Shown here: positions 31,796-39,696 of the stretch, one piece after another
Position numbering within the stretch: the first letter of the stretch is position 1
How the letters are laid out: every line of letters starts with the position of its first letter
Assembly: GCF_900095445.1 (NCBI RefSeq)
Contig: NZ_FMJL01000009.1
Span: 1-39,696 of the forward strand
Direction of reading: 5' to 3'
DNA from: Clostridium sp. N3C
GTDB taxonomy: Bacteria > Bacillota > Clostridia > Clostridiales > Clostridiaceae
DNA: 39,696 nt
Position numbers and translations under genes: made by a program
The notes under the pieces: model-generated
Told to the model about the DNA's origin: nothing
What the model saw: only the letters and a program-made list of their open reading frames with translations
Databases searched by the model: none

Positions 31796-32644
31796 ATGGA
31801 TACTATATTATTAGTAATAAAATCAATAATAATAGGTATTGTGGAAGGACTAACAGAGTTTTTGCCGGTATCCTCCACAGGCCATATGATAATTGTTCAA
31901 AACCTAATAAATTTTGAAGGGAAAACTCCTAATTTTGTTGAGATGTATACATACGTTATACAGTTAGGTGCTATACTAGCGGTAGTTATACTGTATTGGA
32001 GAAAGATTAAGGATACACTAGTTAATTTCTTTCCTAGTAAGGTTGGTTTCGAAAAATCTGGTTTTAAATTTTGGTTGATGATAGTTATTGCTTGTATTCC
32101 TGGGGGTATCCTTGGAATATTGTTTGATGATTTAGCGGAGGAATATTTATTTGCACCAATACCGGTAGCCATAACCTTATTTGTAGGCGGTATTTGGATG
32201 ATCTATGCAGAAAAGCAATTTAAGGTTAAGGGTTCTAGGTATAAAGAACTGAATGTTACAGCAAAGCAGGCTTTTATAATTGGATTGTTCCAGTGCTTAG
32301 CGATAATTCCTGGAATGTCCCGTTCCGCTTCTACCATTATTGGTGGATGGGTAGTAGGGCTTAATACTGTAGCAGCTGCTGAATTTTCCTTCTTTTTAGC
32401 TATTCCTGTTATGGTAGGAATGAGTTTTTTGAAGCTAGTAAAAATGGGTGGTTTGCTTGCCTTGACCTCTGCTGAAATAGTAACTCTTACAGTAGGTTTT
32501 GTAGTTTCCTTTATAGTGGCTTTAGTAGTAGTAGATAAATTTATAGCATACTTGAACAAGAAACCAATGAAGGCTTTTGCTGTATATAGAATGATATTTG
32601 CAGTAATAGTATTAGTAGCAGGTTATTTTGGAATATTCCATTAA
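31796..32644 (+). CDS. uppP: Undecaprenyl-diphosphate phosphatase
   Basis: A 282-residue polytopic BacA/UppP enzyme. It dephosphorylates undecaprenyl pyrophosphate to recycle the lipid carrier for wall synthesis, and extra copies give bacitracin resistance. The two catalytic regions are clear: GIVEGLTEFLPVSSTGHM near residue 14 and PGMSRSASTIIGG near 177. AGAAAAGGTGATTAA precedes the ATG. It stops inside the stop region of the convergent permease gene and shares a 21-bp terminator arm with it. Confidence 0.95.
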   Translation: MDTILLVIKSIIIGIVEGLTEFLPVSSTGHMIIVQNLINFEGKTPNFVEMYTYVIQLGAILAVVILYWRKIKDTLVNFFPSKVGFEKSGFKFWLMIVIACIPGGILGILFDDLAEEYLFAPIPVAITLFVGGIWMIYAEKQFKVKGSRYKELNVTAKQAFIIGLFQCLAIIPGMSRSASTIIGGWVVGLNTVAAAEFSFFLAIPVMVGMSFLKLVKMGGLLALTSAEIVTLTVGFVVSFIVALVVVDKFIAYLNKKPMKAFAVYRMIFAVIVLVAGYFGIFH

Positions 32645-34062
32645 AAAATGAGGGTTGTACTAAGTATTTTTAGTACAACCCTCATTTTTTTGAAATCTAT
32701 TGATAATTTAGTTAAGGTAGAAGTTTCATATTTGCTTTTTAATATATTAACAATAACCTTGAAATTAAGCTTCTGGCCGTTGTATAAAACAAGTCCCTTA
32801 AAAATCTTAGCAGATAGCATTATAACTAATAGGGAGAAAACTAATAATATTGCTATAGATATTGTACCTTGTACAAATCCGATATTACCGATAATTAAAT
32901 CTACTGGTACGGAAAAGGGTGAAGTTAAAGGAATATATCTTACAGCGTTTATTAATGCCTTATTATCGGTAGTAGGTGCAAAATAAGAAGCTAGCCAGCT
33001 TATAACAATAATTATATTAAAGTAACCTTGAGAGTTGGCAGCCTCCTCTGGTTTAGAAACTGTAGATCCAGCAAGACCAGCAACTACACAATAGAATAAA
33101 AAGCCCAGGCAGAGAATAAATATTGCCATAACTATAGCAGGTGCTGTTAATGCGGATTCACCTATATTATCCCTTAGAAAGTTAATTATAGAGATAGCGA
33201 TATTTTCGAAGTCAGGATAAAATTGCTTTGCAATGGCATTTCCAGCAAACAAACCAGCAATGGCTGAAAGAACCCATATGGCGAATTGTCCTAGTGCTAC
33301 AGCTACACTTGCTAGTACCTTACCAGTTATAAGAGCATAGGGGTGTACGGAGGTTAATAAAGTATCCATTAGCTTAGAAGTTTTTTCTGTGGATACAGAT
33401 CTACATACATTTTGACCATATAGCACTAACATCATATATAGAATAAAGCTAAATAGCATAGGTACAAGTATTTTAACTAATTTAATAACTTCGTTTGCAT
33501 TTTCCCCTACATTGGAAAAGGCAATTACTGAAGGTTTAAGTGCAGATGCAAGTTGTCGCTCTGATAAACCTACTTGCATCAGTTTATTAGTTTGGAAAGC
33601 TGAGCTCATTATTTCAAGCAAATCTTCAGCTTGATCCTTTTCTATAGTGGAATTGTCAGGTATTATAGCTTTCATTTCATAATCTGATCCTTTAGCGGAG
33701 ATAATTACTGCTATACATTCAGAAGAATTTGATTTTGCAAGGTTAGTAACTTCCTCTACAGACTTATCTTCAACATTAGCAAATTCAATATGTTCAAATT
33801 GCTTTCCATTAAGCTGGGAGATTAAGTCTTTGTAATTGGTTGCTTGTAATCCACTATTATCTAAAACGTAGACATTCTTAATTGGAGAGGATTCTACAGA
33901 ATCTTTTTTATCTGGCTTTGCCATCAGTACATTGGCCAGTATTAATCCACCAAATATAAGTAATGCCACTAAAAAGGTGGTGATTTTAAAGCCTTTACCC
34001 TTTATTGATTGTTTAAAGGTAAAGGAAAATACAGATTTCCAGCCTCTAAATTTCTTATTCAT
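32641..34062 (-). CDS. ABC-2 type permease, second of the operon (NatB-like)
   Basis: A 473-residue exporter permease. One N-terminal helix (about 27-47) is followed by an outside domain of about 150 residues, then six or so helices from about 190 to 420, the ABC-2/NatB layout. The beginning, RGWKSVFSFTFKQSIKGKGFKI, is similar to the neighbour at 34078, so the two are paralogues that likely form a heterodimer. It starts 15 nt after that gene. The last roughly 14 codons run through the terminator hairpin shared with uppP, and the two stops overlap by 4 nt. Confidence 0.85.
   Translation of the reverse strand: MNKKFRGWKSVFSFTFKQSIKGKGFKITTFLVALLIFGGLILANVLMAKPDKKDSVESSPIKNVYVLDNSGLQATNYKDLISQLNGKQFEHIEFANVEDKSVEEVTNLAKSNSSECIAVIISAKGSDYEMKAIIPDNSTIEKDQAEDLLEIMSSAFQTNKLMQVGLSERQLASALKPSVIAFSNVGENANEVIKLVKILVPMLFSFILYMMLVLYGQNVCRSVSTEKTSKLMDTLLTSVHPYALITGKVLASVAVALGQFAIWVLSAIAGLFAGNAIAKQFYPDFENIAISIINFLRDNIGESALTAPAIVMAIFILCLGFLFYCVVAGLAGSTVSKPEEAANSQGYFNIIIVISWLASYFAPTTDNKALINAVRYIPLTSPFSVPVDLIIGNIGFVQGTISIAILLVFSLLVIMLSAKIFKGLVLYNGQKLNFKVIVNILKSKYETSTLTKLSIDFKKMRVVLKILSTTLIF
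32643..32691 (+). terminator. Terminator of uppP within permease coding end
   Basis: Perfect 21-bp stem from 32643-32663 to 32670-32690 (core GAGGGTTGTAC / GTACAACCCTC) with flanking A and T runs. It lies wholly within the 3' end of the minus-strand permease gene and ends uppP transcription. Confidence 0.85.
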
Positions 34063-34077
34063 TATCCCATCTCCCTT

Positions 34078-35406
34078 CTATGCTGTCTTTGAAATCTTAA
34101 ATAATTCCTTTATTTTGATTGTATTTCCGTTATGCAGAATAAGTGTTTCATATACTTTTGCAACAAATTTGAATAGTAAGATTATAAATATTATCTGTAA
34201 TCCTATGGAGGCTGCCACTATTGGTAGACTTGCTTTCCCGATTAATATGGCACCAGGTAATATGAAAGGTGAAGATAAAGGGAATAAGAAGGAAAAGATA
34301 ATAAAGCCATTTATCCCAGCTTCCATTAATACTATACAGGAGGCTAGTGCTATATATACACCAATTAAGTTAGTAAAAGTAAATAACTTTAGGCCTTCAC
34401 TTATTTCTTCCAACTTACTAACCGTTGCCCCAGTAAGACCTGCTAAAATTGCATAAAAAATCATTCCAAGGATAACAACAATCAAGCAAAGTACTATATT
34501 AAATATAGTTAAGTTTCCAAATATATTTTCTGGAAGATACTGAGAAAGCACACTTTTCCCACTTCCTGAGCTTAGGGAAGAGGTAAGTTTATTTGATATA
34601 AACACTAGTACAAGCATTGATACAATCTGAATAACTACCGTTGACAGCATAGCTAATACTTTTCCAACAATAATTGCCAGTGGTCTAACAGAGGTTAATA
34701 AATATTCAATTACTCTAGTAGACTTTTCTGTTACAATGGAGTATGCAATTTGACTGCTTGCAAAAGTGGTTATCATCATTAAAACGAATAATAGTCCATA
34801 AATAAAACCATATTCAGCACCAGATATTGAAGTATCCTCTTTAATAATTTCCTTACCATTTGTATCTGCAAAGTTAACTAAGGTATCAATCTTTGCATTA
34901 ATCATGTTTAACTGTTCATCGCTAATTCCTAAAGCAGTTCTTTTATAAATTTCAAATTGCTTAGAAACTTCATTGGATAAGGCTTCTAGGTCGCTTTCCT
35001 TCAAAGAACCTTTACTAGACTTTATAAAAGTTAAAGAATACTGAGCTTCATCCTCATCTATAGTTAAAATTATAGAGTCCGTTTCCTTCTCTTCAATACG
35101 CTTTGCAATTTCCTCATAATTTCCTTTCATTGTTTCCAAGTTTATATGGCTGAATTTATCCTTATCTTTTAGCTCCTTAAAGTCTATGGAGCCTAGAGAA
35201 GTTTCATTATTAATATAAACTTTTTGGATTGGGCTAGGGCTATCTTCTGTATTTCCTCCACCCTTAATCATATTCAAGAGAGGTATAGAGAATAAACTCA
35301 ATACAAGAGTTATTAAAAAGGAAATTATAAAAGCTTTGCTTTTTATGGTTTGAATAAAGGTAAAGCTGAAGACATCTTTCCAGCCAGTTATATTACTTTT
35401 CTTCAT
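34078..35406 (-). CDS. ABC-2 type permease, first of the operon (NatB-like)
   Basis: A 442-residue ABC-2 permease with one N-terminal helix (about 24-44), an outside domain to about 190, and about six C-terminal helices. GWKDVFSFTFIQTIKSKAF at the start matches the second permease. It overlaps the ATPase gene by 14 nt, indicating coupled translation. NatB-like proteins export Na+ or small hydrophobic or peptide substrates; the substrate here cannot be read from sequence. Confidence 0.86.
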   Translation of the reverse strand: MKKSNITGWKDVFSFTFIQTIKSKAFIISFLITLVLSLFSIPLLNMIKGGGNTEDSPSPIQKVYINNETSLGSIDFKELKDKDKFSHINLETMKGNYEEIAKRIEEKETDSIILTIDEDEAQYSLTFIKSSKGSLKESDLEALSNEVSKQFEIYKRTALGISDEQLNMINAKIDTLVNFADTNGKEIIKEDTSISGAEYGFIYGLLFVLMMITTFASSQIAYSIVTEKSTRVIEYLLTSVRPLAIIVGKVLAMLSTVVIQIVSMLVLVFISNKLTSSLSSGSGKSVLSQYLPENIFGNLTIFNIVLCLIVVILGMIFYAILAGLTGATVSKLEEISEGLKLFTFTNLIGVYIALASCIVLMEAGINGFIIFSFLFPLSSPFILPGAILIGKASLPIVAASIGLQIIFIILLFKFVAKVYETLILHNGNTIKIKELFKISKTA

Positions 35407-36334
35407 GAGTATCCCCTACCTTTTCTACGAATATTTCATGCAGGGACGGTTCTCTTAATTCGAATTTTACTAGAGGAACCTTGTCTTCAATTAGTTTTCC
35501 TAAGAAGGTCATAGCTTCATCTTCGCTACTAACTCTAAGATGATATTCACTAGGTGTCTTATTTACTATAGTTAGATTAAAATCTGAAATATAGGAAGCT
35601 ATATCTATATCACACTTAACAAAAAGATTAACACGTCCATAACTCTTTTTGATTTCATTCAAATTTCCTTGAAGTACAGCTTTACCACGTTTTAGTATAG
35701 TTATATCGGAACAGAATTCTTCAATAGTAGGCATTTGATGGCTGGACATTATCAGATATTTATTTTTTGATATTTCTTCTCTTATTATTGATTTAAATAG
35801 ATCAGTGTTAACAGGGTCTAATCCGCTAAGGGGCTCGTCTAATATTATTAGCTCTGGATCAGAAATCAAGGTTGCCATTAATTGAATCTTTTGCTGATTT
35901 CCTTTTGATAGCTGCTCTGCTTTATAAGTTTTTGAAGTCTTTCGGCCCTTAGTTTTAGGTGGGAATACATATTCAGTTACCTGTAATCGTTCTGACCAGT
36001 ATTTTATACGTTCCATAGCGGTTTTTTTAGGTACGTTTTTTAGTTTTGCAAAATATAGTAATTGATCAAGCAAGGAATATTTAGGATAAAGGCCCCTCTC
36101 CTCTGCTAGATAACCTACATTAGCTTCTACAGCATTTAAGGGTTTTCCCTTCCACAAAACTTCTCCGCCGTTACTGGCCAACATTCCTAAGATCATACGC
36201 AAGGTTGTTGTCTTTCCAGCACCGTTAGTTCCTAATAAGGCATAAACTCCCGGTTCCTTAATGTCAAAGCTTAGGTTGTCTACAACAACTTTATCACCAT
36301 AGATCTTTGTTAGATTTTTAACGGTTAATGACAT
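35393..36334 (-). CDS. ABC transporter ATPase, NatA-like
   Basis: A 313-residue ATPase of the ABC-2 exporter class. Walker A is LGTNGAGKTTTLR, the Q-loop region reads YLAEERGLYP, the signature LSKGNQQKIQL and Walker B LIILDEPLSGLDP, with a switch His in MSSHQMP. A C-terminal 80-residue extension (about 225-313, with EPSLHEIFVEKVG) is typical of NatA/drug-exporter ATPases. It is first gene of a three-gene minus-strand operon. A divergent small transcript with a possible peptide gene lies just upstream. Confidence 0.92.
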   Translation of the reverse strand: MSLTVKNLTKIYGDKVVVDNLSFDIKEPGVYALLGTNGAGKTTTLRMILGMLASNGGEVLWKGKPLNAVEANVGYLAEERGLYPKYSLLDQLLYFAKLKNVPKKTAMERIKYWSERLQVTEYVFPPKTKGRKTSKTYKAEQLSKGNQQKIQLMATLISDPELIILDEPLSGLDPVNTDLFKSIIREEISKNKYLIMSSHQMPTIEEFCSDITILKRGKAVLQGNLNEIKKSYGRVNLFVKCDIDIASYISDFNLTIVNKTPSEYHLRVSSEDEAMTFLGKLIEDKVPLVKFELREPSLHEIFVEKVGDTHEEK

Positions 36335-36619
36335 GATATCCCTCTTTTCTATTATATTTTTTAGTTATTTGCCTATGTGCAATGTAAGGTAGAATAATTT
36401 ATATCAATTTACAACACTTTTACACATTGTCCATAAACAAGTTAATTCTATCATATTCTTAACTATAGGGGAAGTAAATTGTAGAACAATAATGAATTTG
36501 CAGAATAATTTAAATTTGTGGATAGGATATGATTAAATATTTGCTGGGAATATTGAAAGTTAATAAGATTTTCTATATAGCATTCAAATATTATAATAAA
36601 TCAGATAAAAATAAGTACA
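36335..36619. other. Intergenic region between exporter operon and small transcript
   Basis: About 285 nt of AT-rich sequence. It must contain the exporter promoter on the minus strand, but I could not pick a convincing -35/-10 pair. No T-box is seen ahead of proS. Confidence 0.4.
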
Positions 36620-36648
36620 TTGACTAGTAAATTCACTAATGATATACT
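36620..36648 (+). promoter_or_regulatory. Promoter of small transcript
   Basis: TTGACT (36620-36625), 17-nt spacer, TATACT (36643-36648). It is about 30 nt before an RBS (GTGAGGTG) and ATG. Confidence 0.68.
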
Positions 36649-36676
36649 ACCAATAATTACAGTGAGGTGTTTAAAT

Positions 36677-36821
36677 ATGGTTGCAATAATATATGTAAAA
36701 AATTTCAATATAATACCCGGTCCTAGATAGAGCAACTGCGCCTAAAAATAAATATGGTGCAGGTGCTATTTGTGCTTGTACCTGGATTGTGAGATATGGT
36801 CACTATGCAGGTAATGTATAG
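36677..36821 (+). pseudogene. Possible small-peptide gene, split by a frameshift
   Basis: GAGGTG lies 8 nt before ATG 36677. The frame reads MVAIIYVKNFNIIP, then GPR and stops at 36730. If one C is removed from CCC at 36716-36718, the frame runs on to the stop at 36819-36821. This gives a 47-residue peptide whose second part is VLDRATAPKNKYGAGAICAC, then TWIVRYGHYAGNV. The second frame has no start codon of its own. The peptide has a leader-like front and a Gly/Ala/Cys/aromatic core, as precursors of secreted or modified peptides have, but I do not recognise a family. A promoter and a terminator flank it. It could be a decayed gene, a sequencing error, or a non-coding RNA with a chance frame. 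Confidence 0.45.
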
Positions 36822-36835
36822 TGACTTTTAATTTT
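36798..36835 (+). terminator. Terminator of small transcript
   Basis: GTCACTAT (36799-36806) pairs with ATAGTGAC (36818-36825) around 11 nt, followed by TTTTAATTTT. It overlaps the last codons of the possible peptide. Confidence 0.68.
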
Positions 36836-36854
36836 AAAAAAGGAGTGATCAAAT

Positions 36855-38564
36855 ATGTTAATGAGCAAGCTTATAGGTGAAAGATATAAGGAAAAGCCAG
36901 GAGACGCTAATATAGACAGCCATATATTTCTTTTAAGAGGAGGCTATATTAGACAAGTTTCCAATGGAATTTATTCTATGTTACATCCAGCTAAAAGGAT
37001 TCAAAAGAAGATTGAACAAATCATAAGAGAAGAGATGGATAAAATTGATGGACAGGAAGTATCTATGCCAGTAGTTCTTCCAGCAGAACTGTGGAAAGAA
37101 TCTGGAAGATTTGATAGTGTAGGTAGCGAACTTATGAGAATAAAGGATAGATCCGGCAACGATATGGTTCTTGGTATGACTCATGAGGAAGCAGCAGTTC
37201 ATTTGGCTAGAACAGAGGCTACATCCTACACAAAGTATCCCTTTATGATTTATCAAATACAGACTAAGTTTAGAGATGAGCCAAGATCTAGAGGAGGTCT
37301 TATTAGAGTTCGTGAGTTCACTATGAAGGATGCTTATTCCTTCCATACTTCACAGGAAGATTTGGAGCAATATTATGAAAGATGTCTTAAAGCCTATGAG
37401 AGAATCTTTAAAAGAGTTGGTTTGAAAGATGTTATATCCGTTGGTTCTGATTCTGGTATGATGGGTGGTAGAGTTGCTCATGAATTTATGTTTTTATCAG
37501 ATATAGGGGAAGACACTATAGTTTTATGTTCAAATTGTGACTATAAGGCTAACATGGAAGCAGCTTCTTCTATTATTGATTATATAGAAGAGGAAAGTGA
37601 AGAACTATCTGAGGTTTATACACCAAATGTAAAAGATATAGAAACCTTAGCGGAATTCTTTAATGTTCCAACAAGAAGATTCTTAAAATCAACAGTCTTT
37701 GCAGTAGAAGGTAGTCAAAGACCTCTTATTATATTTATAAGAGGAGACTTGCAGGTAAATGAAGCTAAGGTTAGAAAGCTTATAGGAGCTAATATTTATC
37801 CTCTAACAGATTATGAAGGAGTAGACCTATGCTTTGGATTTATAGGACCTTATAATTTAAATACCGATGGAGTAGATGTAATATTCGATAAATCCTTGGA
37901 AAAGGAAAGAAACCTTATCTGTGGAGCCAACAAGGAAGACTATCACTTAAAGGGACTCAATGTTGAAAGGGATTTAAAAGTTAATGACTTTTATGATGTG
38001 GCTAAGGTTAATGAAGGGCATAAATGTATTCACTGTGGTCATGAACTTAAGCTAGTTAGAGGTGTTGAGGTAGGAAACATTTTTCAGTTAGGAACCAAGT
38101 ATACTGAATCCATGAATATGACCTACATAGATAGTGATGGACAAAGGAAGTACCCAATCATGGGATGTTATGGAATAGGTGTTGGAAGACTTCTAGCCTG
38201 CATAATTGAAGGAAGCCATGATGAATATGGACCAATCTGGCCAATATCTGTTGCTCCTTGGCAGATTCACATATGTGCCTTAAATAATAAAAAGGAAGAA
38301 GTAAGAGGGGCTGCAGAAGAGATATATAACAAGCTAAGTGATAAGTATGAGGTTATCATGGATGATAGAAAGGTAGCTCCAGGAGTACAGTTTGCCGATG
38401 CAGATTTACTAGGTGTGCCTATAAGAATAGTAGTTGGAGAAAAAAATCTAAAAAATGGCGAAGTTGAGTTGATGACAAGGGATAAGAGCCTTAAAAAGAA
38501 CATTAAGCTGGAAGCTTTAGAAGAAGAGGTAGCAAATCTTTATAGCATTTTAGTGAATATATAA
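36855..38564 (+). CDS. proS: Prolyl-tRNA synthetase, bacterial type
   Basis: A 569-residue class II synthetase that charges tRNA-Pro. Motif 2 is seen in KFRDEPRSRGGLIRVREFTMKDAYSFH (read in parts near residues 136-163) and motif 3 in GCYGIGVGRLLACIIE near 437. The segment of about 225-405 between them is the INS editing domain that removes mischarged Ala-tRNA, which defines the bacterial type. The C-terminal anticodon-binding domain starts near 470 (WQIHICALNNKKEE). ATG at 36855 lies 9 nt after AGGAG; a second Met at residue 3 is less well spaced. No T-box leader is present. Confidence 0.96.
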   Translation: MLMSKLIGERYKEKPGDANIDSHIFLLRGGYIRQVSNGIYSMLHPAKRIQKKIEQIIREEMDKIDGQEVSMPVVLPAELWKESGRFDSVGSELMRIKDRSGNDMVLGMTHEEAAVHLARTEATSYTKYPFMIYQIQTKFRDEPRSRGGLIRVREFTMKDAYSFHTSQEDLEQYYERCLKAYERIFKRVGLKDVISVGSDSGMMGGRVAHEFMFLSDIGEDTIVLCSNCDYKANMEAASSIIDYIEEESEELSEVYTPNVKDIETLAEFFNVPTRRFLKSTVFAVEGSQRPLIIFIRGDLQVNEAKVRKLIGANIYPLTDYEGVDLCFGFIGPYNLNTDGVDVIFDKSLEKERNLICGANKEDYHLKGLNVERDLKVNDFYDVAKVNEGHKCIHCGHELKLVRGVEVGNIFQLGTKYTESMNMTYIDSDGQRKYPIMGCYGIGVGRLLACIIEGSHDEYGPIWPISVAPWQIHICALNNKKEEVRGAAEEIYNKLSDKYEVIMDDRKVAPGVQFADADLLGVPIRIVVGEKNLKNGEVELMTRDKSLKKNIKLEALEEEVANLYSILVNI

Positions 38565-38587
38565 ATTTTCAATCTTAAAAAATGGTC

Positions 38588-38632
38588 AGGTATCAGTGAC
38601 AAGATATAAGTTACTGATACCTCATCTTTTTT
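38588..38632 (+). terminator. Terminator of proS
   Basis: AGGTATCAGTGAC / GTTACTGATACCT, 13 bp with one G-U pair, loop AAGATATAA, then CATCTTTTTT. Confidence 0.8.
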
Positions 38633-38668
38633 AGTATATTAATCATTATTCACTTTTTTATTCTATTT

Positions 38669-38869
38669 TCATACTTCTTTCTCCCAAAATAGATCATTTA
38701 AGGTTTTGTTTAGTGCCTTGCAAATCGCTATGCAAAGATTTAAGGTTGGATTATAATTTCCCGATTCAATCATACTGATGGTTTGACGGGTAACGCCTAC
38801 TGCCTTGGCTAAATCCTCCTGAGACATATCACATTCAATGCGGGCAATTTTTAGTTTTTTATTTTTCAT
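38669..38869 (-). CDS. Small XRE-family HTH regulator
   Basis: A 66-residue helix-turn-helix protein of the YgzD/Cro type: KIARIECDMSQEDLAKAVGV, TRQTISMIESGNYNPTLNL, then a short C-terminal helix ending FWEKEV. This compact form usually acts alone as a repressor or with an adjacent membrane protein; none is adjacent here. AAGGGAACT precedes the ATG. Targets are unknown. It is divergent from the DUF1858 gene with 248 nt between, in which I see no clear operator. Confidence 0.9.
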   Translation of the reverse strand: MKNKKLKIARIECDMSQEDLAKAVGVTRQTISMIESGNYNPTLNLCIAICKALNKTLNDLFWEKEV

Positions 38870-39117
38870 AGTTCCCTTAACTCCACTCCCTATTAATTGA
38901 AAGTCTTATGTAAATTAAGTATCTTATATAAAAATAGTAAATTAAATTAATAAAAATATCAAATATATATGACATTATGTACAATATAATTAGAACTTTG
39001 ATTTGAATCACATACAGAACTTAAAGCATGTTTTATTATTATGGTAAGGAATGGATTAACCTATATTTATATAGGGCATTTATAAATCCCAAATAGAATG
39101 GAGAGGAGGAAGTAAGT

Positions 39118-39339
39118 ATGATTTTGAATAAGATATTTGGTAAGAAATTAAGCAAGGACATGACTATAGGTGAGCTAGTTGGAATTTATCCACAAACAGT
39201 GGAAGTACTTATGGATTTTGGTATGGGCTGCGTAGGTTGTCCTGCTTCTCAAGCAGAAACTCTTGAACAGGCAGCTATGGTACATGGTTTTGATGTAGAT
39301 GAGCTTATGGAAAAACTTAAGGAAGTAGTAGAAGAATAA
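39118..39339 (+). CDS. DUF1858 domain protein
   Basis: A 73-residue protein with the DUF1858 fold (TIGELVGIYPQTVEVLMDFGMGCVGCPAS). The CVGC pair at about residues 38-41 is a likely redox or metal site; the domain is often found with hybrid-cluster proteins or iron-sulfur enzymes. GAGAGGAGGAAGTAAGT precedes the ATG. A ferredoxin gene follows after 61 nt without a terminator, so the two are probably cotranscribed. Confidence 0.88.
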   Translation: MILNKIFGKKLSKDMTIGELVGIYPQTVEVLMDFGMGCVGCPASQAETLEQAAMVHGFDVDELMEKLKEVVEE

Positions 39340-39400
39340 GTCTTAAGTTTATTTATCTATTTTTTGACAGGGTACATAATTTATAACAGAGGTGATATTT

Positions 39401-39589
39401 ATGAAAGCTTGTGTAGATAAGGATCTTTGTATAGGATGTGGACTTTGTGCCTCTATAGCTTCAGAGATCTTCTTTTTGGATGATGATGGGAAGGCAAGTG
39501 CAGTAAAAGATGAAATAGCTGATGGTCAAATTGATGAAGCTGAAGATGCTGCAAGCTCTTGTCCTGTAGCTGCAATAAGTTTGGAATAA
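39401..39589 (+). CDS. Ferredoxin with one 4Fe-4S cluster
   Basis: A 62-residue ferredoxin of the single-cluster type. Cluster cysteines are C11, C14 and C17 in DLCIGCGLCASI and the distal one in SSCPVAAISL. The second CxxCxxC motif of two-cluster clostridial ferredoxins is absent and the spacer is acidic (DDDGKASAVKDEIADG), as in Thermotoga-like ferredoxins. The ATG at 39401 follows AGAGGTGATATTT; an in-frame GTG lies within that RBS. Confidence 0.93.
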   Translation: MKACVDKDLCIGCGLCASIASEIFFLDDDGKASAVKDEIADGQIDEAEDAASSCPVAAISLE

Positions 39590-39594
39590 GAAAA

Positions 39595-39647
39595 AGATGC
39601 TGTTGTATAATTAACTAATAGGTTAATTGTGCAACAGCATTTTTTAT
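39595..39647 (+). terminator. Terminator after ferredoxin gene
   Basis: GATGCTGTTG with inner ATTAAC pairs with GGTTAAT and CAACAGCATT, then TTTTTT. Confidence 0.85.
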
Positions 39648-39696
39648 AAAAATAAAATGCTACACATAAAATGTTGTAGTGTTAAAATGTAATTAT

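Noticed and set aside
33932..34456. 174-codon plus-strand frame across the two ABC-2 permease genes
   Set aside because: It is antisense to two well-supported permeases and shows only mirrored composition.
36335..36854. T-box leader for proS
   Set aside because: No AGGGTGG-type T-box sequence or specifier-loop stem is present; a short unrelated transcript occupies the gap.

Overview
The window is AT-rich DNA from a low-GC, probably spore-forming Firmicute of the Clostridia, most like Clostridium sensu lato. The grounds are the base composition, strong AGGAGG ribosome binding sites, occasional TTG/GTG starts, the large Alu-containing type of signal recognition particle RNA, a CotA-like multicopper oxidase, a cell-wall M14 peptidase, and a sodium-pump decarboxylase operon. 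No phage, plasmid or insertion-sequence genes are visible. Most of it is ordinary chromosome with several small accessory islands.

Left part (1-11 kb): a WYL-domain regulator and a stand-alone cas6, with no other cas gene and no CRISPR array; a small zinc-ribbon membrane protein; the SRP RNA on the minus strand; a PG-binding/LysM/M14 peptidase; an RNase H-fold protein with one altered catalytic position. Then comes an oxidative-stress group on the minus strand (Dps and PerR, each with its own PerR-box-like operator, plus a multicopper oxidase), a DegV protein, and a stand-alone AICAR formyltransferase under a ZTP riboswitch that ends in an intrinsic terminator.

Middle (11-19 kb): a lysine-rich protein with a conserved C-terminal domain; a four-gene oxaloacetate decarboxylase sodium pump (alpha, gamma, biotin carrier, beta); serC; and a GT39 membrane glycosyltransferase. 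Beside the last lies a frameshifted 3'-end remnant of a second copy.

18.7-28 kb: a tandemly duplicated ABC ATPase/FtsX-type permease pair. Each copy is preceded by the same hairpin and the same promoter element with identical spacing to a TATAAT box. An OmpR-type response regulator and a sensor kinase follow, so this looks like a self-contained envelope-stress or peptide-response module. A zinc-ribbon membrane protein follows.

Right part (28-39.7 kb): GMP reductase with a promoter and a PurR-box-like dyad, dapA, a nitroreductase, a small membrane protein, uppP, a three-gene ABC-2 exporter (ATPase plus two permeases), proS, a small XRE regulator, a DUF1858 protein and a ferredoxin. Between the exporter and proS is a complete little transcription unit (promoter, RBS, ATG, terminator). 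Its reading frame encodes an unrecognised 47-residue peptide if one C is removed from a CCC run; it may be a broken or misassembled small-peptide gene. I regard it, the twin ABC promoters and the orphan cas6 as the most interesting items.
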